Shown: piece after piece, positions 9,123 through 18,487 of the stretch
Layout of the letters: each line of letters opens with the position of its first letter
How positions within the stretch are numbered: position 1 is the stretch's first letter
Assembly (NCBI GenBank): GCA_025454835.1
Contig: JALONQ010000009.1
Coordinates: 1-64,000 of the forward strand
DNA length: 64,000 nucleotides
Direction: 5' to 3'
Origin: Bacteroidota bacterium
GTDB taxonomy: Bacteria > Bacteroidota > Ignavibacteria > UBA10030
Translations under genes and position numbers: made by a program
The notes under the pieces: model-generated
Database searches by the model: none
What the model saw: only the letters and a program-made list of their open reading frames with translations
Told to the model about the DNA's origin: nothing

Positions 9123-10145
9123 ATGGAAGGCGCACGCACCTCGTCGGTCTATGCGCCGGAATCGCCGCTCACGAAGGCGCTCAAGATCGTCCTGATGCTC
9201 GTGGGCATCCTGTTCGTCGGAGCGTTCGGCTACATCCTCATCGAGGGGTGGACGTTCTTCGATGCGCTCTACATGACCGTCATTACGCTCGCGACGGTCG
9301 GATTTGGCGAGACCCATCCATTGTCGAACGCCGGACGGGCGTTCACCATCTTCCTCATCCTCGGCGGCATCGGCATCATCACGTACGGCGTGACGACCGT
9401 GACCGCTTTTCTGGTGGAGGGGGAGATGAACGGCTATCTGAGGAGACGACGCATGCAACGCGCGATCGGCAAGTTGAAGGAACACTACATCGTGTGCGGC
9501 GGAGGGAAGAACGGCCGCTACGTCATTGAGGAGTTGCGCCGGACGAAGCGCGACGTCGTCGTCGTCGAACGCCACCGCGATCGTGTGCAGAGCCTTCTCG
9601 AGGACGGCGTTCTGGCACTGGAGGGAGACGCCACATCGGACAATACGCTGCTGACGGCCGGCATCGAACGCGCGACCGGACTGGTGGCCACGCTCCCGGA
9701 GGACCGGGACAATCTCTTCGTCGTCATCACGGCCCGCGGTCTCAATTCCCACTTGCGCATCGTGGCAAAGATCGACGACGTGAACGTGAGGGACAAATTC
9801 ATCCGCAGCGGTGCGAATTCGGCCGTATCGGCCAGCTCGATCGGCGGTATGCGCATGGCGTCAGAACTGATACGCCCGGACACCGTGACCTTCCTCGATA
9901 CCATGCTCCGCGACAGCGCAAACTTCCGGGTGGAGGATATTCCCGTCGGTCCGTCCCACGTCGGCAAGACCATCCAAGAGTGTCACATTCTGGCGTCCGC
10001 CGGCATCCTCGTCGTGGCGCTCAAGGACGAGGGGAAGTATTCGTTCAACCCGAAGCCCACCTTGAAACTCCGCGCCGGCGATACATTGATCGTCATCGGC
10101 GATCCGGACCATGTGCACCAGGCGGCGGAATCGATAGGCCGGTAG
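9123..10145 (+). CDS. RCK-gated two-TM potassium channel (TrkA-N domain)
   Basis: A 340-residue protein. Two membrane helices (about residues 17-40 and 75-98) flank a pore loop with selectivity filter TVGFGE at residues 58-63. A cytoplasmic RCK domain follows, with a nucleotide-binding GGGKNG loop near residue 122, then a TrkA-C domain at about 255-340. The architecture is that of MthK-type ligand-gated K+ channels. TVGFGE rather than TVGYGD is a variant I recall from other prokaryotic channels, so K+ selectivity is still expected. It is translationally adjacent to the Lon-like protease and followed by a clear terminator. Confidence 0.92.
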   Translation: MEGARTSSVYAPESPLTKALKIVLMLVGILFVGAFGYILIEGWTFFDALYMTVITLATVGFGETHPLSNAGRAFTIFLILGGIGIITYGVTTVTAFLVEGEMNGYLRRRRMQRAIGKLKEHYIVCGGGKNGRYVIEELRRTKRDVVVVERHRDRVQSLLEDGVLALEGDATSDNTLLTAGIERATGLVATLPEDRDNLFVVITARGLNSHLRIVAKIDDVNVRDKFIRSGANSAVSASSIGGMRMASELIRPDTVTFLDTMLRDSANFRVEDIPVGPSHVGKTIQECHILASAGILVVALKDEGKYSFNPKPTLKLRAGDTLIVIGDPDHVHQAAESIGR

Positions 10146-10173
10146 CCGCGCCCGGAGGCACTCGAAAACACAG

Positions 10174-10210
10174 AACCCCGGATGAACTCTCCGGGGTTTC
10201 TCTTTTTCTG
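10174..10210 (+). terminator. Rho-independent terminator of the Lon/K+ channel operon
   Basis: A perfect 9-bp stem AACCCCGGA/TCCGGGGTT (10174-10182 and 10190-10198) with a 7-nt loop is followed by TCTCTTTTTCTG on the plus strand. Confidence 0.85.
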
Positions 10211-10260
10211 TCTTCTGCTCTCCGACCCCTGACCTCTGATTTCTGCCCTCTCCATCTCAC
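10206..10260. repeat. Heptamer array (consensus CTCTGAC), overlapping the kefB-like stop
   Basis: About eight 7-nt units (TTCTGTC, TTCTGCT, CTCCGAC, CCCTGAC, CTCTGAT, TTCTGCC and so on) begin in the T tail of the terminator and run into the TGA stop of the convergent antiporter gene (10257-10259). The same consensus recurs at 16249-16281. Confidence 0.7.
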
Positions 10261-11939
10261 TTCAGCACCTCGTCCCTTCTCCGCAATTCCTCCATTTCGA
10301 CCTGTCGCCGTTGTTCACGGATCGATTCGCCGCACCCAAGCCACGTCGTCACATCGAGCGCCTCGGCCGAAGAAGGCAAAATCACGTGGTCAGCCCCTTC
10401 TTCATACAGGTCCAGCGCGTGCTCGGCGGAGTCGGCGATCACTACCACAGCCGCTGAAACGTTCCGTGCCTTCAGATATCGCAGCAAGGCCATATTGGAA
10501 GTGCCGCGCAACATATCGTCTGGTACGGAGCTGATGATGACCGCGGCCTCTTCCAGACCGGCAGCCTCGATCGCGTCGAGATTGCTGATGTCGACATAGA
10601 CCGCCGAGATGTCCCGCACTCGGAGACGGTCCAACACCACCGGATTGAAGTCGAACACACGGAGCGGCCGGGCCGTCTTCGAGAGCTCGTGCACCAAGGC
10701 GCTTCCCAGTCGGTGACACCCGAGGAGAATGATCTCACCCCGCTGACCAGGGCCAGACGGAGGCTCGACCTCGGCAGCGACGCCGGTCCTGCCCATCCAC
10801 CGGGTCAGGCCCGATGCGATCTGGTGCGCGATGCGCGCGGCATAGGTCGTCAGCGTCGACGTTACCACAAGCGTAATGGCGATGAGCGACACGACGTCCG
10901 GTGCGATGTGTCCCAGACCCACACCGATCGTGGCGATGACAAGAGAGAACTCGCTCGACTGCGACAGGTACAGGGACGACAGGACCCCCACCCGGCCTCC
11001 CAATCGAAGCGACGCTGCCGCCGGCAGAATGGTCGCGACGCGGGTCACGATGATCACCGCCGAGAGAACGAGTCCGACGACAATGGTATCGATCGACGTC
11101 ACGATGATCTGCATCCCCAACGCGACGAAGAAGAGCGTCACGAAGAAGTCCCGCAACGACCGGATCTTGACGATGACCTCGTGGCTGTACGGATAGGTGG
11201 AGATGCTCACGCCGGCGATGAGGGCTCCCATGGCCAGGGAGAATCCGGCCTCCATCGCAAGCCAGCACAGGAAGAAGCACCACGCGATCGACAGGACGAG
11301 CATGAGTTCCGCGTCCTGTGCCACGAGTCGGAAAAGGCGCGGAAGCAGGAACTTCGCGGCCCCGAAGGCGACCGCGACCAGCCCGACGCCGTAGAGGAGC
11401 GACATCACTATCGGCAGAAAGGAGGGGTCGTCGATATTTCCCTGCATGGCAAGGACGACGATCGCGAGCACATCCTGGACCAAGAGGATGCCGAGGGTGA
11501 TGCGCCCCGGCAGCGTGTCGAGCTCGTTCCGGTCCGACAGCAGTTTGACGACCACCATGGTACTGCTGAAGGCCAGCGTGATGCCGAGGTAGGTCGCCGT
11601 GAGGCCTTCGAAGCCGAGCGCTCGGGCCGCGGCCCACAGGAGCACCGCGCTTACGACCACCTGTACCGTTCCGATGATGGCGGAGGAGCGTCCGGAGCGG
11701 GCGAACTTCTTGAGGTCGATCTCGAGGCCGACGATGAAAAGAAGGAACGCGAGGCCGAGTTCTGAGAGGAGGGCGATCTCTTCCTGGTTCGTGATCAGCC
11801 CGAAGCCGGTGGGACCGAGGAGGATACCGGCGCCGATGTAGCCGAGGATCAGCGGCTGGCGAACGATGCGCGCCACCACGGCGAGGGCCGATGCGGCGAC
11901 GATCGAAATGCCGATGGCGAAGAGCAGTTCAGAGTGCAT
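10257..11939 (-). CDS. CPA2 cation:proton antiporter with TrkA-N domain (KefB-like)
   Basis: A 560-residue protein. About residues 1-380 form 12-13 membrane segments of the Na+/H+ exchanger (CPA2) type, including GYIGAGILLGPTGFG near residue 35 and SSTMVVVKLL near 136. The C-terminal part from about residue 405 is a RCK/TrkA-N domain beginning IILLGCHRLG, the regulatory module of KefB/KefC K+ efflux systems. It is a lone minus-strand gene downstream of typA. Whether it moves K+ or Na+ is not decided by the sequence. The start ATG at 11939 keeps the full first membrane helix. Confidence 0.9.
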   Translation of the reverse strand: MHSELLFAIGISIVAASALAVVARIVRQPLILGYIGAGILLGPTGFGLITNQEEIALLSELGLAFLLFIVGLEIDLKKFARSGRSSAIIGTVQVVVSAVLLWAAARALGFEGLTATYLGITLAFSSTMVVVKLLSDRNELDTLPGRITLGILLVQDVLAIVVLAMQGNIDDPSFLPIVMSLLYGVGLVAVAFGAAKFLLPRLFRLVAQDAELMLVLSIAWCFFLCWLAMEAGFSLAMGALIAGVSISTYPYSHEVIVKIRSLRDFFVTLFFVALGMQIIVTSIDTIVVGLVLSAVIIVTRVATILPAAASLRLGGRVGVLSSLYLSQSSEFSLVIATIGVGLGHIAPDVVSLIAITLVVTSTLTTYAARIAHQIASGLTRWMGRTGVAAEVEPPSGPGQRGEIILLGCHRLGSALVHELSKTARPLRVFDFNPVVLDRLRVRDISAVYVDISNLDAIEAAGLEEAAVIISSVPDDMLRGTSNMALLRYLKARNVSAAVVVIADSAEHALDLYEEGADHVILPSSAEALDVTTWLGCGESIREQRRQVEMEELRRRDEVLK

Positions 11940-11973
11940 GAAGGGCCAGGCAGGGCTCGATCACGACAGAAGA

Positions 11974-12056
11974 GAATGAGTCACAAAAGTACACGAAATG
12001 ACACGAATCGGAAATGGGTAACACGTTCCACCTCATTCGTGTCCCTTCGTGGATTG
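11974..12056. repeat. Inverted repeat with ~9-nt arm periodicity (element A)
   Basis: The left arm contains TACACGAAA and GACACGAAT; the right arm is the inverse of CCACGAAGG and GACACGAATG. The element fills most of the 154-bp gap between typA and the antiporter gene, both on the minus strand. It belongs to a set of similar elements at 13985, 26464, 53260, 59636 and 63810. Confidence 0.7.
11984..12014 (-). promoter_or_regulatory. Possible promoter of the KefB-like gene
   Basis: On the minus strand TACTTTTG (11984-11991) matches the Bacteroidota -7 box TAnnTTTG exactly. TTT, one base off TTG, lies 20 nt upstream. The 5' leader would be about 40 nt. The -7 box is part of a repeat arm, so a chance match is possible. 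Confidence 0.35.
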
Positions 12057-12093
12057 ATTCCTTTGCTGTGGCAAGCGCGGTTGTGAGCCTACC

Positions 12094-13944
<1,851 letters not shown>

Positions 13945-13984
13945 GTGGTACTCTCTTCGTAATCTCTTGATGTTGCGCTAAGCA

Positions 13985-14095
13985 AAGAGGTATCACGCAG
14001 AGGCGCAGAGGTCGCTGAGGCCGCAGGGGGAGGGATACATACCCTTCCTTCCTCTGCGCTCTCCGCGTTCTCTGCGACTCTGCGCGCACATCTTC
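13985..14095. repeat. Inverted repeat with 9-nt arm periodicity (element B), typA leader
   Basis: The left arm is a run of near-9-mers (ACGCAGAGG, CGCAGAGG, TCGCTGAGG, CCGCAGGGG). The right arm is the inverse of the same theme (CCTCTGCG, CTCTCCGCG, TTCTCTGCG, ACTCTGCGC). The element starts about 40 nt upstream of the typA ATG. Confidence 0.75.
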
Positions 14096-14105
14096 TCTTC
14101 TTAAC

Positions 14106-14140
14106 AAAAAATGCCTCAGCGGGAGCAGAACGCTGAGGCA
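14106..14140 (-). terminator. Terminator-like hairpin upstream of typA
   Basis: A perfect 10-bp stem TGCCTCAGCG/CGCTGAGGCA (14112-14121 and 14131-14140) is followed on the minus strand by six T residues. It could be a second terminator for the DUF6588 gene or an attenuator in a long typA leader. The interval 14141-14270 holds a GC-rich imperfect inverted repeat (GCCTGCCG ... CCGGCAGGC, about 14207-14245) and no gene. Confidence 0.75.
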
Positions 14141-14270
14141 CTCATAAGATACGCAAATTCGAGACGGTTTCAAAGGCGATCTGACCTGTCTGCCTGGCGT
14201 CTCCCCGTCCCCGCCTGCCGCTGACAGCACTTTGAACCGGCAGGCAGGTCTGCGGTTCATTCTTCAAAGA

Positions 14271-14302
14271 AAACACAAAGGGCCGGCATGTTCTGCCGGC
14301 CC
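14271..14302 (-). terminator. Rho-independent terminator of the DUF6588 gene
   Basis: A perfect 9-bp stem GGGCCGGCA/TGCCGGCCC (14280-14288 and 14294-14302) with a 5-nt loop is followed on the minus strand by TTTGTGTTT, about 30 nt after the stop codon. Confidence 0.85.
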
Positions 14303-14331
14303 CTGTGTGAACCTGAGTGGTTCGAACGGGC

Positions 14332-15357
14332 TTAACGGAACGTGATACCGACGCCGGCGCCCAGCATGGGCGTCTCGGCAATGCTGTACTCGGCATGGAC
14401 GTTGACGATCAACAGCAGAAGCCGGGCGCCGACCGTGAACCGCGACTTGTTGGTCCCCTCGACTGAGAATCCCGGGATCGTGAACGGAGCTCCGGCGAAG
14501 TTCGCTCCCTTGATGGCCGCAACGTCGATGGTGCTGCTCTCGAGCTGGAAGCCGCCATACACCGTCAGGAACAGCAGGCTCTTGCTGACCTCGACGCCGT
14601 ACGCGGTGGCACTGGCGCTCAGCACATCTGCATCAGCCTTGTCCTTCAACGTGAGCTTCTGGGTCGCGAAGTGCACTGCGATGTCGATCGGGAAGAGGGG
14701 GAGCCATTGGTCAACATCATACCGGACTCCGAAACCCGTCATGCCCACCTTTCCACCGTCGAATTCCTGTGTCGGGAGGAAGCGCCCCATCACTTCCAGC
14801 CCGAAGGGCAATCCGATCGATGCCTGCGGAGCGATCGCACCGACGACTGGCAGCTTGGTTCCACCGGGGAGCTCGAAAAGCTTCGTGCCCGCCGGAATGG
14901 AGCCGAGCGAGCCACCGACCGGAATGGCGCGCTTCGTGGTGATGGCTGTGACCTTATCCTCTCCGGCAGCCGATTGGGCTGTGATCTTTGCATCATAGTC
15001 GCCGGCGGCAACGCTCAGGTTCACCGTCTGGGTGATCGCGCCGATCGTCACCGGCAAGCTGATCGTCGGAGGCATGTCGAAGGTGAAGGTCTTCTGATCA
15101 TCAGGAACACGGCTGATGCCGACCTTGACCTGGACGTCAAAGCCCAGGATGCTGTGGAGATCCGCCGAGTGATAGAGCGCGGTGTTCAACCCGTTGCCAA
15201 GGCCGCTGGCCAGAGGCGTGACGTATCCCTTCGCGACTCCAGAGCCGAGCTTCGCGAATTCGGCCAGCTGGGCGCCGAGATCCTGCGCGGCGACGATATT
15301 CGTCGCCAGAAGGCCGGCGATGAGGAGAAGGCTCAGCCGACGCGTAAGTGACTTCAT
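14332..15357 (-). CDS. DUF6588 family secreted/outer-membrane protein
   Basis: A 341-residue protein beginning MKSLTRRLSLLLIAGLLA with signal cleavage near VAAQ. The body resembles DUF6588 proteins of Bacteroidota: a helical start LAEFAKLGSGVAKGYVTPLA, then the conserved GLNTALYH...LGFDV region, then beta-rich sequence that probably forms an outer-membrane barrel and ends in the aromatic residues typical of such barrels (GITFR). The start at 15357 was chosen because AAGGAG lies just upstream and a signal peptide follows; the frame stays open 54 codons further up, but that part is not protein-like. It is a single-gene unit with a promoter candidate and a terminator. Function unknown. Confidence 0.8.
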   Translation of the reverse strand: MKSLTRRLSLLLIAGLLATNIVAAQDLGAQLAEFAKLGSGVAKGYVTPLASGLGNGLNTALYHSADLHSILGFDVQVKVGISRVPDDQKTFTFDMPPTISLPVTIGAITQTVNLSVAAGDYDAKITAQSAAGEDKVTAITTKRAIPVGGSLGSIPAGTKLFELPGGTKLPVVGAIAPQASIGLPFGLEVMGRFLPTQEFDGGKVGMTGFGVRYDVDQWLPLFPIDIAVHFATQKLTLKDKADADVLSASATAYGVEVSKSLLFLTVYGGFQLESSTIDVAAIKGANFAGAPFTIPGFSVEGTNKSRFTVGARLLLLIVNVHAEYSIAETPMLGAGVGITFR

Positions 15358-15411
15358 GGAGAACTCCTTAAGAAGTGGAAGTGGGGTGGTGGTGCGATTC
15401 TCAGGTGTGCC

Positions 15412-15440
15412 AATATCGATAACGGCGGGTCGAGAGTCAA
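15412..15440 (-). promoter_or_regulatory. Promoter candidate for the DUF6588 gene
   Basis: On the minus strand TTGACT (15435-15440), a 17-nt spacer and GATATT (15412-15417) match a sigma-70 layout. Read as a Bacteroidota promoter, TTG-N20-GATATTGG is a partial match. It sits 55 nt upstream of the ATG. Confidence 0.4.
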
Positions 15441-15519
15441 CGGTTGTGTGACCGCAAGCACGCGCACGACAAGAAGTTAGAGGCCATGGGATTACAGAAG
15501 GGTAATCATTGGAGTCCAT

Positions 15520-16233
15520 TCAAGCTCTGTCGTCAGCACCAAACAGTGGCGCGAGATCGTCCAGCCCCTTCTTCAACGAGAATCGCAAAGCGTCGCCGAA
15601 GGTGTTCAACACGATGACGGCGTTCACGTTCGCGTCAAACGCCGAGGCCTTCGAAAGGCGATTCCACAATCCCTTGTTCACGCGGCCGATCTCTCGGTAG
15701 AGCTCGTTCAGCTTCTCCAAGGTCCAATCGGGTTGCTCGCCATGCTTCATCCGGAACAACTGGCCGACGAGATACATCGAGACCGTACGGTAGACGCTCT
15801 CGAGCGCCGTCGCGAACGGCAGATGGAACCGTACCATCGGACGCAGGTGGTCAAGGATCGGACAGCCGCTCGTGACCATGAAAATGCCCATGATCGAAGC
15901 GAGACCGTTCTGCACCGAGGTTTCCTGCGCGTACGTACGCTCGGGCCCCTCGACGACCACCCAGGTCTTGTCGTACGAGGTGGAGTACTTGAATTCCTCC
16001 ACGAGATGCGCCAGGTTCATCGCCACGGGACATCGTTCGTGCGTCGAAGCAAGAGGACAATTCTCGCATTGCTGAAAGCCGAGCTTCGTCCATTCGGGCG
16101 GAGAAGGGTAGGGTGGCGACAGCGCATGCAGCGTCCGGGAATCCAGGAGAACGGAGAATTCCTTCTCCTTCCCGTCCTCGAACTGGAATTTGTAACCAAA
16201 GCGAAGCGTGTTGGTGATGTCTGCGGGTTGCAT
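15520..16233 (-). CDS. Conserved hypothetical protein with cysteine-rich N-terminal site (DUF6901-like)
   Basis: A 237-residue soluble protein. The N-terminal 90 residues are beta-rich and carry four cysteines in the pattern CxxCPLASTHERCPVA; the fourth is less certain as a ligand. This suggests a metal or iron-sulfur site. The middle is helical and hydrophobic in places but has no clear membrane helix. The layout 'PPEWTKLGFQQCENCPL' recalls a small family I know as DUF6901, but I cannot confirm it. AGGATCC precedes the ATG. It is upstream of the DUF6588 gene, and the gap between stop and next start (162 bp) argues for separate promoters. Function unknown. Confidence 0.65.
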   Translation of the reverse strand: MQPADITNTLRFGYKFQFEDGKEKEFSVLLDSRTLHALSPPYPSPPEWTKLGFQQCENCPLASTHERCPVAMNLAHLVEEFKYSTSYDKTWVVVEGPERTYAQETSVQNGLASIMGIFMVTSGCPILDHLRPMVRFHLPFATALESVYRTVSMYLVGQLFRMKHGEQPDWTLEKLNELYREIGRVNKGLWNRLSKASAFDANVNAVIVLNTFGDALRFSLKKGLDDLAPLFGADDRA

Positions 16234-16248
16234 TGGATCCTACGACGT

Positions 16249-16281
16249 TTCCTGACCTCTGACCTCTTCGCTTCTCTACCG
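16249..16281. repeat. Short heptamer array (CCTCTGA-type)
   Basis: Units TTCCTGA, CCTCTGA, CCTCTTC, GCTTCTC and TACCGCC span the gap between the nitrilase gene and the downstream hypothetical gene and include the nitrilase stop codon. The theme matches the array at 10206-10260. Confidence 0.55.
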
Positions 16282-17190
16282 CCCTTTCCTCTCCCTGACG
16301 ATCTCCAGCTTAAAAACATCCGGCCGGCTGTAGTGCCCGCCCACATCCAACGTCAGCGACTCCTCGATGGCGAGCCGAGTATCGATATCGGCCGTGATGA
16401 GGGCTTCCGTACCGGTGACAGGAGGGACGATGTACTCGCCATTCGGACCGATGATCGCGCTCCCGCCATCGATCAGCACTTCCGGAGCATTCCGCAATTC
16501 ATCTTGCAACTCGTAGTCCTTCGGGAAATGCTTCCGGTGCAGCACCATGGCTGCCGCAAGCACGAACGCACGCCCTTCAAACGCGTAATGGCGGCTGGCG
16601 ATCTGATGCCGCTCTTTTCCGTGCGGCCACGCGGCGATGTGGATGACCTCCCCCTCCTCGTGCAAGACCTGCCGGGCCGGGGGCATCCAGTGCTCCCAGC
16701 AGATCAATCCTCCGATCTTGCCGAACGGCGTCTCGATCGCGCGCAGGTCGACGCCGTCGCCGTACGACCAGACAAGACGCTCGCCAAAGGTCGGTACGAG
16801 CTTGCGACGATGTCCGACGAGCTCACCCCGATCGTTGAAAAAGAAGAGAGCGTTATAGATCGACTTGCCCGCCCGTTCGTTCGCTCCAAGGACCGTCCAG
16901 ACGCGCGCCTTACGCACGGCGGCCGAGATCTTCGCAAATTCCCCTGAACCGACCTCGAGAGAATTCGAATGCAACCGGGCATGCAGCCGCTTGGCGTCGG
17001 GATGGTCCCACTGGCCGAACGTTCCCATGTCGGCCCACACCGGATAGACCGGGATCCAGGTCTCCGGGAACGCGAGCAGTCGGACCTTCTTCTTTCCGGC
17101 ATCCGCGATGAGCTGACATGCCTTGGCAACCGAGCCCTTCAGGTCAAGAACGACGGGAGCAAACTGGGCAATGGCGACGCGGACCTTCAT
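16276..17190 (-). CDS. Carbon-nitrogen hydrolase, nitrilase branch
   Basis: A 304-residue enzyme with the nitrilase triad: Glu43 in LLAFPETW, Lys130 in GHRRKLVPT and Cys164 in GGLICWEHW. The WEHWMP context after the cysteine is characteristic of true aliphatic/aryl nitrilases rather than amidases, which supports hydrolysis of a nitrile to the acid plus ammonia. It is cytosolic. The start MKVRVAIAQ at 17190 was preferred to an upstream TTG because it begins exactly at the family's first beta strand. It is transcribed with the nitroreductase upstream (91-bp gap). Natural substrate unknown. Confidence 0.88.
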   Translation of the reverse strand: MKVRVAIAQFAPVVLDLKGSVAKACQLIADAGKKKVRLLAFPETWIPVYPVWADMGTFGQWDHPDAKRLHARLHSNSLEVGSGEFAKISAAVRKARVWTVLGANERAGKSIYNALFFFNDRGELVGHRRKLVPTFGERLVWSYGDGVDLRAIETPFGKIGGLICWEHWMPPARQVLHEEGEVIHIAAWPHGKERHQIASRHYAFEGRAFVLAAAMVLHRKHFPKDYELQDELRNAPEVLIDGGSAIIGPNGEYIVPPVTGTEALITADIDTRLAIEESLTLDVGGHYSRPDVFKLEIVRERKGR

Positions 17191-17281
17191 GAGATCATCT
17201 TCGAGATTTCGCAATTGACAATCTTAACCCGAGCGTCGTCCAGGGTTCGCAATTCGAAATGCCACCTGTCGTTTCCTCGCC

Positions 17282-17941
17282 CTACCGCCATTCTGAGATC
17301 TCTTCCAGCCCCTTCCGCCGAATGTCCGGAACCGTGGCACCCTCTGCGGGGTAGCCGACCGGCAGCAGGAGGAACGGCTTCTCGTTCTCGGGCCGGCCGA
17401 GGATGCGCCCCAGAAAATCCATCGGACTGGGCGTGTGCGTCAGCGTGACGAGCCCAGCCATGTGGATGGCGGCGATGAGGAACCCACAGGCGATGCCGAC
17501 CGATTCTTTCACGTAGTAATTCTTACGATGCTCGCCGTCGGCGAGATCATATGACTTTGCAAACACGGCAATGAGGGCCGGAGCGATGTCGAGGAACGGC
17601 TTGTGCCAGTCGGTGCCGAGCGGCGCCAGGTCGGACTTCCAGGCGTCAGACATCCGGCGCTCGTAGTTCTCTCGCTCTTCACGCTCCGCCGCTTCGCGGA
17701 TCTGCCGCTTGAGCACCGGATCGGTCACGACCACGAAGTGCCACGGCTGCTTGTTGGCTCCCGAGGGAGCGCTGCCGGCGATGCGGAGGATCTGTTCGAT
17801 CACCTCACGACGGACTGGACGGTCGGAGAATTCCCGGACCGACCGTCGTCGGCGAAGCGTCTCATACGTGTCGTGAAGGTGCTGCAGCTGCTCGTCGTCG
17901 GTGAGTCGGAGGGGATCGTACGGAATGAAACCGGAGGTCAT
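17282..17941 (-). CDS. Nitroreductase family FMN-dependent oxidoreductase
   Basis: A 219-residue protein with the N-terminal FMN/phosphate-binding signature [14 protein letters not shown] and the conserved [15 protein letters not shown] segment near residue 55. The C-terminal part contains [19 protein letters not shown], which usually closes the flavin site. Such enzymes act as dimers reducing nitroaromatics, quinones or halogenated substrates with NAD(P)H. The length and the GxPxxEKPF-type segment also fit the iodotyrosine deiodinase/BluB-like subgroup, so the substrate is open. The start codon overlaps the stop of the small membrane protein upstream by 4 bp (ATGA). Confidence 0.88.
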   Translation of the reverse strand: MTSGFIPYDPLRLTDDEQLQHLHDTYETLRRRRSVREFSDRPVRREVIEQILRIAGSAPSGANKQPWHFVVVTDPVLKRQIREAAEREERENYERRMSDAWKSDLAPLGTDWHKPFLDIAPALIAVFAKSYDLADGEHRKNYYVKESVGIACGFLIAAIHMAGLVTLTHTPSPMDFLGRILGRPENEKPFLLLPVGYPAEGATVPDIRRKGLEEISEWR

Positions 17942-18297
17942 GAATGCGGTCCGGTGGTCGAACGTGGATCGCCGCTCGATGATCCGGCCCTTTGGCGGAT
18001 CCGGACGATGGCGGCACCGAGCACGGCGCCGAGAGCGAGTCCGACGGCCACGCCGTTCGGTATGTCGCTCATCGCCGCACCGACAGCGATCCCAAGGATC
18101 AATCCGGCGGCGATGGAGCGGGCCATGATCGGCCGGACGGCCAGCCAGTGAAATCCGCTCACCGTTAGCAGTGCCCCGGCAACGAAGACGGCCGAGACGC
18201 CGACGATCTCATAGAAGTGCCTCGGATCCTCGGCGATACAGATGTATCCGAGGGAGCCGAGAAGAAGGAATGTGATCCCGAAAATGCGGTCGGTCAT
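17938..18297 (-). CDS. Small membrane protein, unknown
   Basis: A 119-residue protein with three to four hydrophobic segments (about residues 5-22, 27-48, 58-75 and 80-100) and glycine/alanine-rich helices such as [14 protein letters not shown]. The start at 18297 was chosen because AGGAGGAGACCTCC lies directly upstream and the hydrophobic region starts there; the open frame further upstream is low-quality sequence. It overlaps the nitroreductase gene by 4 bp, so the order is membrane protein, nitroreductase, nitrilase. It is divergent from mfd; the 190-bp gap shows no promoter I trust. No family recognised. Confidence 0.65.
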   Translation of the reverse strand: MTDRIFGITFLLLGSLGYICIAEDPRHFYEIVGVSAVFVAGALLTVSGFHWLAVRPIMARSIAAGLILGIAVGAAMSDIPNGVAVGLALGAVLGAAIVRIRQRAGSSSGDPRSTTGPHS

Positions 18298-18487
18298 GGA
18301 GGTCTCCTCCTGTGTCGGAGAAGGCGGATGCCTGACATTAATCGAATTCTTGCCGAACAGCAAGCCGTCGGAGCGTCGGAGAAGGAGTTTCGGTATATTG
18401 ACCGCTCCTTTGGCCCGTCCCCCCGACGGGTCGTGGGATTTGTGTCTGTACAACCGCCGATTGCGCGAGAAGACCTGTCCCGGCCCC

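Noticed and set aside
9294-9311. TVGFGE selectivity filter as evidence of a non-K+ channel
   Set aside because: I recall GFGE variants from other prokaryotic RCK-linked K+ channels, so this alone does not indicate a different ion.
10689-11765. 358-codon open frame antisense to the KefB-like antiporter
   Set aside because: Highly charged, no hydrophobic or domain pattern; a shadow of the real membrane protein gene.
15733-16947. 404-codon plus-strand frame across two minus-strand genes
   Set aside because: It spans the nitrilase, a heptamer array and the hypothetical gene on the other strand, and has no recognisable motif.
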